In this document: in pieces, positions 56,011 to 64,000 of the stretch
How the letters are laid out: the number at the start of each line of letters is the position of its first letter
How positions within the stretch are numbered: the stretch's first letter is position 1
Source: Thiotrichaceae bacterium
GTDB lineage: Bacteria > Pseudomonadota > Gammaproteobacteria > Beggiatoales > Beggiatoaceae
Length of the DNA: 64,000 nt
Direction of reading: 5' to 3'
Assembly (NCBI GenBank): GCA_028688145.1
Contig: JAQTYU010000002.1
Span: 248,001 to 312,000, forward strand
The notes under the pieces: model-generated
The model's input: only the letters and a program-made list of their open reading frames with translations
Database searches by the model: none
Told to the model about the DNA's origin: nothing
Translations under genes and position numbers: made by a program

Positions 56011-56157
56011 CTACAAGCGACGACCTTGAATGATACGAACTGCGACAATAACGATGGCAACGACTAATAAAACGTGAATCAGTCCACCCACAGTTGTCGA
56101 GGTTACCAAACCTAAAATCCAGAGAACCAGTAAAACGATTGCAGCGGTTTCCAACAT
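56011..56157 (-). CDS. lmo0937-family 48-residue membrane protein
   Basis: A 48-residue protein, MLETAAIVLLVLWILGLVTS through IVAVRIIQGRRL, with two membrane segments separated by TTVGGLIH. It matches the lmo0937 family of small stress-related membrane proteins. The start at 56157 follows a strong AAGGAGC site. A longer upstream frame is not supported. Function is unknown. Confidence 0.85.
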   Translation of the reverse strand: MLETAAIVLLVLWILGLVTSTTVGGLIHVLLVVAIVIVAVRIIQGRRL

Positions 56158-56693
56158 AGTGTTGCTCCTTTTGCCATAGAACTGGCGATATGATGATGCT
56201 TGCACGAGCAGTCAGCAAAACGAGATACGAAACCATTCAAATATTCAGACTTCACTCGCCTAACAAGTCTTTATGGAGAGAGATTCGATAAGCAACTTGA
56301 AGTTTTACAGTGACACTTAACAGTTATTTGAACGTTCTTAAAACTGAACCGACAAAGCACCGATGATGCTCATGTACTGCTGCGAATGCCGCACTGGGTT
56401 TTATATTGAAATGGCTCCGCTGAGTGGGATTAAACACTCAAAGAAATGTCGCTTGGGTCAAGAAAGGCAAGCAAGCGAGCATAATTGATCTTATTCACAT
56501 ACGCGGCTCGAGTGTATGATTTTTACCAGGGTTGCCTGTTTTCGGAACATGATCAAAACCGAATTAGCGTTTTACCCTTGTCAGCTCATCGCAGCTATTA
56601 ATAACTTTCCACTCAAACCGATACGCTAAGTCTACATTGAATGTCCACATCTGCTGACATGGGCATTTAGACTAAACGGGCGACCGCGCCAGC
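56158..56693. other. Intergenic region between two small stress genes
   Basis: About 536 bases with no gene I can support. It should contain the promoter of the lmo0937-like gene. GGATT and TTAAAC-type segments occur but no box pair is convincing. Confidence 0.4.
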
Positions 56694-56984
56694 TTAGCTT
56701 TTAAACTTGGCAGCCAGATCGTGAACACCATTGCTCAATGAAGTCCATGCGCTTTCAACGCCATCCTTCATTTGTTCCCACACGGTTTCGTCAGCATCAC
56801 CCAATTCTTTCAGTTTGGCCTTGGTGCTGGCGATTTGTTCTTCGATCACGCCCAGTTCTTCGGTGTGTTTGATGCGTTCATCAGCAACCAGACTGGCAAC
56901 CTGCGCCTTGAATTCGGTCAGTTTGCTTTCAGCAACAACCAATTCTGCTTCGATTTTTTGCTTGTAGGCTTCTTGAGTACTCAT
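56694..56984 (-). CDS. sll1863-like coiled-coil stress protein
   Basis: A 96-residue, charged, helical protein. The first 65 residues are a coiled coil (QKIEAELVVAESKLTEFKAQ), and the C-terminal VWEQMKDGVESAWTSLSNGV and DLAAKFKS match the sll1863 family. GAGGA lies seven bases before the ATG. Members are induced by stress in other bacteria. It lies in the same orientation as the two small membrane protein genes at 55721 and 56011. Confidence 0.75.
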   Translation of the reverse strand: MSTQEAYKQKIEAELVVAESKLTEFKAQVASLVADERIKHTEELGVIEEQIASTKAKLKELGDADETVWEQMKDGVESAWTSLSNGVHDLAAKFKS

Positions 56985-57545
56985 GATAAATCCTCACTTG
57001 ATTCGTTAAATGTAAGTTTTTTTGCATTTTATGCAAAGTTCAACCAGAGATAGCAATGTAAATATTGCTAAGTTTTCTAATTATTTTAATAATTTACGTC
57101 AATTGCTCATTAACGTAAATTAGTTATAGCACTGACATAAAATAATGTCAACGCTTATTTTCATTATAAAAATAGTGCGATATTTACCCATGAGCTTATT
57201 TAAGTATATCTTGTTAATTTAATTTAAATTTTTATTTAAAAATTCTCTTTGATTTATTTTATTATCGCTCAGCAAGCTAAATTTAAAAATTTAAAAATTT
57301 AAAAATTTAAAAATTTTATAAAAAAATAATATTTATGTTTAAAAATATTAAAAAACTAATTATATTTATGATTTTAAATTATTTAACTTATTGATTAATA
57401 ATCATATTATTTAAAATAATACAAATATTATAATTTAATAATTATTGGACATCATTTTTAATTAAGACTTCATGACTTTCAATTGAAAATCACGCCGACA
57501 GGCGAGATCATTGAGTTTTTAGAGTTGAACTGAGGAGCAATGCTG
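56985..57545. other. Very AT-rich intergenic tract
   Basis: Between 57050 and 57480 the sequence is almost free of G and C. It holds four tandem copies of ATTTAAAA at 57281-57312 and many A and T tracts. No ORF is convincing. Such tracts are often curved and bound by H-NS-type proteins. The promoters of the divergent sll1863-like and glycerophosphodiesterase genes must lie here. Confidence 0.7.
57279..57316. repeat. Tandem ATTTAAAA repeat
   Basis: Four perfect copies of the 8-base unit ATTTAAAA followed by ATTTT. The unit is the same on both strands apart from phase (TTTTAAAT). It lies in the AT-rich tract and may vary in copy number. Confidence 0.8.
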
Positions 57546-58199
57546 ATGTTGACATTTAGCCATCGTGGGTATCATGCGCAGTTGCCCGAAAATACTTTAG
57601 ATGCCTTTGCAGCGGCTGTTGCGATGGGCGCGGACGGCATTGAAACCGATGTGCGTCTGAGTCGAGATAGGCAATTAGTTCTGTTACATGAACGCCTCAC
57701 GCCGCAAGGGTATTTAGTGAAAGATTTAACGCATACGGAATTAGAAACTTGTTTGGGTTATGCCATCCCGACTTTAGAACAGGCGTTGAAAACATGGGCG
57801 CATATTCGCTGGGATATTGAATTAAAAACTGAGGAAGTGTTGGAAAGCGTGCTGCAATTGTTGCGACAATTTCCAGATCGAGAAAGTTTTCTGGTGACTT
57901 CTTTCGACCATGTCTTAATGCGCCGTTGCGCTGAGGCATTGGAAGTGCCGACGGGGGTTTTAACGTACTGTCGCCCGCTAAATCCATCTCAGTTTTTTGC
58001 AGAAATCGCCCGCTGTCCTGCACACTTACGGAGCATTATTTGGGGCTATGAATTACTTGATCAGGATTTAATGGCAGAAGCGGCGGCGCATGGCTTGGAT
58101 AATTGGGTGTTTGACGTGAGCACCGCTGAAGAACATCAATTTTGTAAAACTTCTGCGTTGGCGGGGGTGATTACAGATTATCCGCAGTTGATGAGATGA
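57546..58199 (+). CDS. Cytosolic glycerophosphodiester phosphodiesterase
   Basis: A 217-residue GDPD, hydrolysing glycerophosphodiesters to glycerol-3-phosphate and an alcohol. The family motif HRGYHAQLPENTLDAFAAA carries the catalytic HR and EN, and GADGIETDVRLSRDRQLVLL supplies E and D with HE. No signal peptide, so it is UgpQ-like rather than GlpQ-like. I prefer the ATG at 57546 because GAGGAG lies eight bases before it and only two before the ATG at 57540. Confidence 0.9.
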   Translation: MLTFSHRGYHAQLPENTLDAFAAAVAMGADGIETDVRLSRDRQLVLLHERLTPQGYLVKDLTHTELETCLGYAIPTLEQALKTWAHIRWDIELKTEEVLESVLQLLRQFPDRESFLVTSFDHVLMRRCAEALEVPTGVLTYCRPLNPSQFFAEIARCPAHLRSIIWGYELLDQDLMAEAAAHGLDNWVFDVSTAEEHQFCKTSALAGVITDYPQLMR

Positions 58200-58203
58200 A
58201 AAA

Positions 58204-58236
58204 AGGACTGGCAGTCCTTGGAGGACTGCCAGTCCT
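58204..58236. repeat. Palindromic repeat AGGACTGGCAG, copy 2
   Basis: AGGACTGGCAGTCC and GGACTGCCAGTCCT lie between the convergent glycerophosphodiesterase and VWA lipoprotein genes. The sequence matches the copy at 29207-29239 with one or two differences. Confidence 0.7.
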
Positions 58237-58256
58237 AAAATTACAATTTCACGAAA

Positions 58257-59900
58257 TTACTGACGCGGTTTAGTGCTCAACGTCTTCGCCAAACTCAGCA
58301 AATTTAAAAACTCAGCACGATAACCGAAACGGTCTTCACCGCGCGCGCCACGTCCCAAGTCTAAAATAGCGTCATAGGAAAATTGTTCCAAATATTTCCC
58401 ACCGCGCAACTGTTGCCCAAATGCGGCAACCGCCGCTGCAAACCGAAAACGTTCACTGCTTGCGGCAAGTTCCGATTTAATCACAGCGCGTTTCATCGGA
58501 TATTCTAAAAGCTTGCTTTGTTCGCTGCTGGGCAATTTGTAACGCAAGCGCAATAAACCCAATTCATCGGCTTTACTCACGCTGCTAGACGCGATTTTTG
58601 CGCCATAACGCAAGGGTTCTAAACGCTGTCCTGCGCTGTCTACCAATGCCAATTCATACAAAGCGGTGACACTGTGCCCCGCGCCAATTTCACCCGCATC
58701 GACTTTGTCATTGTTGAAATCTTCGCGTTTCAATGCCCGATTTTCATAACCCAGCAAACGGTATTCCGCAACCACAGCGGGATTAAATTCGACCTGAATT
58801 TTCACATCTTTGGCGATGGTGTTCAGCGTTGAAGACATTTCTTCAACCAAGACTTTGCGCGCTTCGTTCAAAGTGTCGATATAGGCATAATTGCCATTGC
58901 CCACGTCGGCAAGTTGTTCCATTAATTCATCGTTGTAATTGTCCATCCCGAAGCCCAAAGTGCTTAACGAAATCCCGCCTTTACGCTTTTCTTCAATCAA
59001 ACTCCTCAGGGCATTTTTATCGGTAATCCCCACGTTGAAATCGCCATCGGTTGCCAACAAAATGCGGTTAATGCCACCTTGAATAAAGCCTTGTTGCGCC
59101 ACGCTATACGCCAATTTAATCCCTGCGCCGCCATTGGTAGAACCGCCCGCATTTAAACGCTCAATCGCGGCGATAATCTTGTCTTTTTGGTCACCGCTGG
59201 TGGGTTCTAACACCACGCCTTCCGTGCCCGCATACACCACCAACGCAACTTTATCTTGGGCGCGTAATTGTTCCGTCAGCATTTTTAACGCAGGTTTCAA
59301 TAATTCGATTTTGTTGGGCATCATCATTGAACCAGAAACATCGATTAAAAACACCAGATTTGCAGGCGGCAACTGTGAGCGCGGCACGTCATAGCCTTTC
59401 AAACTGATATGCAATAACTGCGTGTGCTTGTTCCAAGGCGTGGGCGCGATTTCAAAATTCACGCTGAAAGGCGGGTCTTGCGTGGTGGGCAAGGGATAAT
59501 CGTAGGGGAAATAATTCAGCATTTCTTCAACCCGCACCGCGTCAGGATTGGGCAACGCGCCTCGATTTAACATGCGGCGCACATTGCTATAACTGCCTGT
59601 ATCCACGTCAATACTGAAAGTCGAAACAGGTGATTCACTGACTTTCTTGACAGGATTATCCTCAATTTTGGCGTATTTTTCGGTGTTATTGGGTAAGGGC
59701 TTCATCGCATCCATACGTTGCGGGGCAGCCATTCCTACCGTGGCGGGCGCGGATGCCGCAGGCATTGATTCATCCATCTGAGGGGCGGCTTTAGGCGTAC
59801 TGAGGACAGCATTCGCACTCGTGCTATTCGGTGAATGAGAAGAACAAGAACCCAGCAAAATGCCCAGCCCTATTCCTAAAAGAACTTGCTGCAATTTCAT
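58257..59900 (-). CDS. YfbK-like VWA-domain lipoprotein
   Basis: A 547-residue lipoprotein. The signal ends in the lipobox LGSC, and a Ser/Pro/Ala-rich linker follows. The N-terminal YfbK-type region has STFSIDVDTGSYSNVRRMLN. The VWA domain (about 180-360) has the MIDAS residues in FLIDVSGSMMMPNK and TDGDFNVG. A DUF3520-type C-terminal region closes it. Function is unknown in the family. It stands alone. Confidence 0.88.
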   Translation of the reverse strand: MKLQQVLLGIGLGILLGSCSSHSPNSTSANAVLSTPKAAPQMDESMPAASAPATVGMAAPQRMDAMKPLPNNTEKYAKIEDNPVKKVSESPVSTFSIDVDTGSYSNVRRMLNRGALPNPDAVRVEEMLNYFPYDYPLPTTQDPPFSVNFEIAPTPWNKHTQLLHISLKGYDVPRSQLPPANLVFLIDVSGSMMMPNKIELLKPALKMLTEQLRAQDKVALVVYAGTEGVVLEPTSGDQKDKIIAAIERLNAGGSTNGGAGIKLAYSVAQQGFIQGGINRILLATDGDFNVGITDKNALRSLIEEKRKGGISLSTLGFGMDNYNDELMEQLADVGNGNYAYIDTLNEARKVLVEEMSSTLNTIAKDVKIQVEFNPAVVAEYRLLGYENRALKREDFNNDKVDAGEIGAGHSVTALYELALVDSAGQRLEPLRYGAKIASSSVSKADELGLLRLRYKLPSSEQSKLLEYPMKRAVIKSELAASSERFRFAAAVAAFGQQLRGGKYLEQFSYDAILDLGRGARGEDRFGYRAEFLNLLSLAKTLSTKPRQ

Positions 59901-60393
59901 AGTGATAACCTTTGATATTATTGAGTTAATACAGAAAATTTAATCTGATATGTCTCACTATAGCTTATCTTTGCGAATTGTCGGTATTTTTAGCAGGCAT
60001 TTATGCAGATAAATTTGCAACGAGTCGTGCGCAAAATTATCCAGCTAATGACTTGAAATTCATCAAGAAAGCCATAAAAACTAGGCATTGGTTAAGTTGC
60101 CTTATCTTGAAAATTAACGCATTAATGTCACAAATAGTTGCTTTTTTATCGATATGTGTGAAAAATACAACACTGGAAAGTACAAGTTTTTAAATGGCTT
60201 TCCCTCACGACGAATTTCAATTGAAGCCCTCCCCCGTTGGGAAGGCGATGCAGCCAGTATATACAAGTTACCGCGCTTCAATTTTTATAGATTTTAACCA
60301 CAAAGGTAGGAGATTCTGCTGTTTAGGCTGGCGGAATACGTGCCTTTGTGAGTTCGATAAATTATCGCAATTTCATTTCAGCAGACGCAACAG
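59901..60393. other. Intergenic region upstream of yejB
   Basis: A 493-base region without a supported gene. Two short frames (59978-60193, 60194-60397) have no homology or ribosome binding site. The yejB promoter and that of the VWA lipoprotein must lie here. Confidence 0.5.
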
Positions 60394-61440
60394 ATGACCC
60401 ATTACATTCTTAAACGTTTATTACTGATGATTCCCACTTTGTTTGGGGTGATGCTGATTACTTTCGCAGTCACCCAATTTGTGCCCGGCGGTCCTGTCGA
60501 ACAATTAGTGAGCCAACTTCGCCATCGTGAAGGTGGTGAAGCGAGTTCAGGGGCGCAAGGCTTGTACCGAGGCGCAACGGGTTTAGATGAGCAACGTCTG
60601 ACTGAATTAAAAGCGATTTATGGCTTTGATAAACCCGCCTACCAACGCTTTTTCATGATGATGTGGAATTACCTCACCTTCGATTTCGGCAACAGTTATT
60701 TTCACCATAAATCCGTGGTTGAATTAGTCGTTTCAAAAATGCCTGTGTCTTTAAGCCTAGGCTTATGGTCGTTTCTGCTCACGTATTTAACCTGCATTCC
60801 CTTAGGCATTAAAAAAGCCATCCGCGACGGCACGCCCTTTGACATATTCACCAGCACGGTCATTTTAGTGGGTTATGCTATTCCGGGCTTCGTGTTGGGG
60901 ATTACTTTATTAGTGCTGTTTGGTGGCGGCAGTTTTTGGAATGTGTTCCCCTTGCGCGGCATAGTTTCGGACCATTGGGACACGCTGCCGTGGTATTCAC
61001 AAATCTTGGATTATCTGTGGCACATGGTGTTGCCGATTACCGCGCTGATGGTGGGCAGTTTTGCGGTGATGACTTTGTTGACTAAAAACAGCTTCTTGGA
61101 AGAAATTCGGAAGCAATACGTGCTCACCGCGCGCGCCAAAGGTTTAAGCGACAATGCAGTGTTATATAAACATGTGTTTCGCAATGCGGTGATTCCCTTA
61201 GCCACCAGTTTTCCTTCTGCATTTATCGGCATGTTTTTCACAGGCAGCTTACTGATTGAAACCATTTTTTCACTGGATGGCTTAGGTTTGCTGTCGTATG
61301 AATCGGTGATTAAACGCGATTATCCCGTGGTCTTGGGCACGCTGTATATTTTTACCCTGATGGGCTTATTCGCCAAACTGCTTTCAGATATAAGCTATGT
61401 GCTGATTGACCCCCGTATCCAATTTGAGGCACGCGACTGA
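60394..61440 (+). CDS. yejB: Peptide ABC transporter permease YejB
   Basis: A 348-residue inner-membrane permease. LKRLLLMIPTLFGVMLITFA opens the first membrane segment and FVPGGPVEQLVSQL is YejB-specific. The EAA-like loop LTARAKGLSDNAVLYKHVFR contacts the ATPase. It overlaps yejE by one base. The matching binding protein gene is at 46305-48080 on the other strand. Confidence 0.93.
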   Translation: MTHYILKRLLLMIPTLFGVMLITFAVTQFVPGGPVEQLVSQLRHREGGEASSGAQGLYRGATGLDEQRLTELKAIYGFDKPAYQRFFMMMWNYLTFDFGNSYFHHKSVVELVVSKMPVSLSLGLWSFLLTYLTCIPLGIKKAIRDGTPFDIFTSTVILVGYAIPGFVLGITLLVLFGGGSFWNVFPLRGIVSDHWDTLPWYSQILDYLWHMVLPITALMVGSFAVMTLLTKNSFLEEIRKQYVLTARAKGLSDNAVLYKHVFRNAVIPLATSFPSAFIGMFFTGSLLIETIFSLDGLGLLSYESVIKRDYPVVLGTLYIFTLMGLFAKLLSDISYVLIDPRIQFEARD

Positions 61441-62465
61441 TGAACACTGTGCTCACATCAAGCCAACGCCGTTGGTTAAGTTTCAAAGCCAATAAACGCG
61501 GCTATTACAGTTTGTGGATTTTCAGCATCTTATTTGTGCTCAGCTTGTTTGCCGAGGTCTGGAGCAATGACAAGCCCTTAATTATTTATTACCAGCAAGC
61601 GTACTACTTCCCGATTTTAACGGATTATCCAGAAACTACTTTCGGCGGCAGTTTCGACACGCCCACCGATTACAAAGACAGTTTTATCCAGCAGCGGCTG
61701 GCACAGAATGGCAATTGGATTGTGTACGCGCTCAATCCCTATTCTTACGACACCATTAATTACAATACCGCCGCCCCCAATCCTGCGCCGCCGTCCCGCG
61801 CCAATTTATTAGGCACGGATGATCATGGGCGCGATGTGTTTGCGCGCTTGCTGTATGGATTTCGCCTTTCAGTTTTATTCGGTTTTGTGCTCACGATTAT
61901 TGCCACTGTGCTTGGGATTATTGCAGGCGCGGTGCAAGGATTTTTCGGGGGCAAAGTCGATTTACTGTTGCAGCGGTTTATGGAAGTTTGGGGCAGTATG
62001 CCTGAGTTGTATTTGCTGATTATTTTCAGTTCAATCTTCCAACCCAGCATTACGTTACTGATTGTTCTGCTGTCGATGTTTGGCTGGATGGGCTTGGCGG
62101 ATTATGTGCGTGCAGAATTCCTGAAAGGTAGAAGCATGGAATATGTGCGTTCTGCCCAAGCCTTGGGCGTGTCCAATATTAAATTAATGTGGCGGCATTT
62201 GTTGCCCAATGCTTTAACACCCGTGATCACGTTTCTTCCGTTCCGCATCAGTGGCTCTATTCTAGCTTTGACCAGTTTGGACTTTTTGGGCTTAGGCGTG
62301 CCACCTTCAACTCCGAGTTTGGGCGAGCTGCTTGCGCAGGGAAAAACCAATATTAGTGCGTGGTGGCTGTCATTGAGCACTTTCGGGGTGTTGGTGGGAA
62401 CTTTGGTGTTGCTAATTTTTATTGGGGAAGCGGTGCGCGAATCGATGGATACGCGGCGCGGATAG
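61440..62465 (+). CDS. yejE: Peptide ABC transporter permease YejE
   Basis: A 341-residue permease. It starts with RRWLSFKANKRGYYSLWIFS and has NLLGTDDHGRDVFARLLYGF and the coupling loop YVRSAQALGVSNIKLMWRHL. The long periplasmic loop after the first membrane segment (TTFGGSFDTPTDYKD) is YejE-specific. The next gene is convergent, so no yejF ATPase follows here. Confidence 0.93.
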   Translation: MNTVLTSSQRRWLSFKANKRGYYSLWIFSILFVLSLFAEVWSNDKPLIIYYQQAYYFPILTDYPETTFGGSFDTPTDYKDSFIQQRLAQNGNWIVYALNPYSYDTINYNTAAPNPAPPSRANLLGTDDHGRDVFARLLYGFRLSVLFGFVLTIIATVLGIIAGAVQGFFGGKVDLLLQRFMEVWGSMPELYLLIIFSSIFQPSITLLIVLLSMFGWMGLADYVRAEFLKGRSMEYVRSAQALGVSNIKLMWRHLLPNALTPVITFLPFRISGSILALTSLDFLGLGVPPSTPSLGELLAQGKTNISAWWLSLSTFGVLVGTLVLLIFIGEAVRESMDTRRG

Positions 62466-62500
62466 CAGAACCCACATTTTCAAGTGGAGATTCTGCCAAA

Positions 62501-64000
62501 CTATTGCGGCTGGGTCAAACCAGTGGGTGGCGCAACATCAGGATTATTCGGATCAGGTAAATAGCGTTGATAGTCGCGCAATTCAGGGCTATTCAAACTG
62601 GCATTTTTAATCACCACGGGGCGCAAGAAAATCACCAATTCCGTTTTAGAATAGCTGTCATTGCGGTAACTGAATAAATCCCCAATCAAAGGCAAACGCG
62701 ACAAAGTCGGCACACCGTCATTTCTCTGATCAATCGTGTCCTGCATCAAACCGCCAATAATCGCAATATCACCATTGGCAACTTTCAAAATCGACTCGAC
62801 TTCACGCACTTGAATTTCAGGAATGCGACTGACGACTCCCGCTTTTGCCAGTGAGGGTGTTGGGTCATTTACAAAACCAATCACGCGGGAAATGGTGGGG
62901 CGCACATTCAAAGTAATCACATCATCGTCGCCGACTTGCGGAGTCACATTCATCATTAAACCCACAGGCAGAAAACGCGGGGTTGCCACATTTTCCAGCG
63001 ATAAGTTGACACTGCTAATGCCGCCCGTGCTGGTAGGATTGGTAATGGTAGGCGATGAAAAGGTAAAATAGACAATATTATCAACGACTTTCAAAATTGC
63101 GCTTTGATTATTCAATGCCATAATTTTCGGGCTGGATAAAACTTTCACCGAACCAAATTGTTCTAACATGCGCACGGTTGCCGAGACGTTACCCAGCACG
63201 CTGTTGGCATTGCTATAACTGACGGCATAATAGGGATCACTGGCAACATTGCCTGCCAAGGTGCTTTGGGTGTAACTGTAATCCCCAGAAATCCGCTTCC
63301 AATCCACCCCCGCTTGATATTGATCATTCAAACGCACTTCGGCAACCGTGGCTTCAATCAGCACTTGACGCTGCACCCCGCGCACCACTTGGTCAATAAA
63401 TTTTTGAATTTCTTTATGTTGGCGTGAAGTTGCGCGCACTGAGAGCACGCCACTTTCAGGATTAACAATCACATCATTGCTAGAACGCACCATGTTATTG
63501 CCTGAACTCATAGTTTGCGTTGTTCCACCCGCGCCTGCGGCAGTTGCCTGCCCTAAAATGGCGTGAATGTTATTGCTCAAAGTTTGCCAAAAATAATTAT
63601 TAGAAACGTTTTTAATTTTAGTGGTGGAATTATTTTCTCCAGAGCCTGAAGTGCTCGCGCTGGCAGAACCGCTTGAGCCGCCCGCGCCGCCTGTTTGAGA
63701 AATATTAACGCGATCCACATTAGAAATAATTTGGGTTGCCAAAGTCATTTCATTGCTGCTCTCGCGTGCAATGTTGACATAGCCCACTTTATAAATATTT
63801 AAATAGGGAGCATCAGGACGAATGCTTAAACTTGTGCCTTCAATTTTGTAGAGTAAATCCACTTGGTTGGCGATGCGTTCCAAAATTTGCGGCAAAGTTT
63901 GCTGAATCGCATTTAACGTTACTGTTCCTGTGACATTGGGATGAATATCTAAATTCATGCCTGCATCCCGCGCCAAAGCAAATAATAAATCACGCACGGC
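62501..64000 (-). CDS. mshL: MshL-type pilus secretin, 5' end cut by window
   Basis: At least 499 residues of an outer-membrane secretin. An N1/secretin_N region is interrupted by a low-complexity linker (GGAGGSSGSASASTSGSGEN). The secretin domain follows (VLIEATVAEVRLNDQYQAGV, then LPLIGDLFSYRNDSYSKTEL and VIFLRPVVIKN). The region before the linker with VTGTVTLNAIQQTLPQIL matches MshL. The start lies beyond the window. MshL forms the MSHA-type pilus pore, but PilQ or a T2SS secretin cannot be fully excluded. It is convergent with yejE. Confidence 0.85.
   Translation of the reverse strand, partial: AVRDLLFALARDAGMNLDIHPNVTGTVTLNAIQQTLPQILERIANQVDLLYKIEGTSLSIRPDAPYLNIYKVGYVNIARESSNEMTLATQIISNVDRVNISQTGGAGGSSGSASASTSGSGENNSTTKIKNVSNNYFWQTLSNNIHAILGQATAAGAGGTTQTMSSGNNMVRSSNDVIVNPESGVLSVRATSRQHKEIQKFIDQVVRGVQRQVLIEATVAEVRLNDQYQAGVDWKRISGDYSYTQSTLAGNVASDPYYAVSYSNANSVLGNVSATVRMLEQFGSVKVLSSPKIMALNNQSAILKVVDNIVYFTFSSPTITNPTSTGGISSVNLSLENVATPRFLPVGLMMNVTPQVGDDDVITLNVRPTISRVIGFVNDPTPSLAKAGVVSRIPEIQVREVESILKVANGDIAIIGGLMQDTIDQRNDGVPTLSRLPLIGDLFSYRNDSYSKTELVIFLRPVVIKNASLNSPELRDYQRYLPDPNNPDVAPPTGLTQPQ

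Noticed and set aside
59978..60397. Two short frames upstream of yejB
   Set aside because: No homology, no ribosome binding sites, and composition like non-coding DNA.

Overview
The window reads as chromosomal DNA of a gammaproteobacterium of moderate GC, most like the Thiotrichales/Beggiatoaceae. That placement is an inference from gene content (str and S10 genes run together, rimP-nusA-infB-rbfA-truB, pilVWXY1E, glgC-GH57-malQ) and from the many dispersed palindromic repeats between genes. No rRNA gene, tRNA gene or clear CRISPR array was seen by eye.

Layout. 1-5.7 kb: translation genes on the minus strand, rpsL-rpsG-fusA-tuf-rpsJ-rplC-rplD (last one cut by the window edge). 5.7-8.3 kb: a graveyard of insertion sequences (IS5-like, IS630 and ISAs1-like remnants) with a short inverted-repeat element. 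8.4-20.3 kb: a MASE1-PAS-GGDEF-EAL c-di-GMP enzyme and a complete type IV minor pilin cluster, fimT-pilV-pilW-pilX-pilY1-pilE, whose PilY1 is unusually large. 20.6-26.7 kb: truB-rbfA-infB-nusA-rimP, preceded by a leader with two intrinsic terminators. 26.7-29.2 kb: a small MITE, copies of a hairpin repeat ending in GGATTGAAAC, ybiB and a broken DUF599 gene. 29.2-35.8 kb: clpB, nnrE/D, orn, truD. 36.2-40.6 kb: an alpha-glucan operon glgC-GH57-malQ. 40.7-49.1 kb: lolA, guaA, an unusual low-GC PLD-like gene, ispF-ispD-ftsB, a YejA-type peptide-binding protein and a TAXI TRAP receptor. 49.3-55.3 kb: a type I restriction-modification system (hsdM, hsdS, hsdR) with a repeat insertion between hsdM and hsdS. 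55.7-57.0 kb: three small stress or envelope proteins (DUF3185, lmo0937-like, sll1863-like), then a very AT-rich tract. 57.5-64 kb: a glycerophosphodiesterase, a VWA lipoprotein, yejB-yejE permeases and the 3' part of an MshL-type secretin gene.

How it fits together. The minor pilins and PilY1 would prime and tip a type IV pilus, and the c-di-GMP enzyme next to them may tune surface behaviour (inference from position only). GlgC, the GH57 enzyme and MalQ would make and remodel glycogen, although no glgA or glgB is in view. YejA and YejB/E belong to one peptide importer but lie 12 kb apart on opposite strands, with no ATPase gene in view.

The observations most worth a second look are: PilY1 with four beta-sandwich-like repeats inside its VWA domain; the hairpin repeat family ending in GGATTGAAAC, which looks like solo ends or guide-RNA scaffolds of IS200/IS605-type elements; and the orphan duplicated-domain PLD-like gene at 43.4-44.3 kb. 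No convincing complete new multi-gene system was found.
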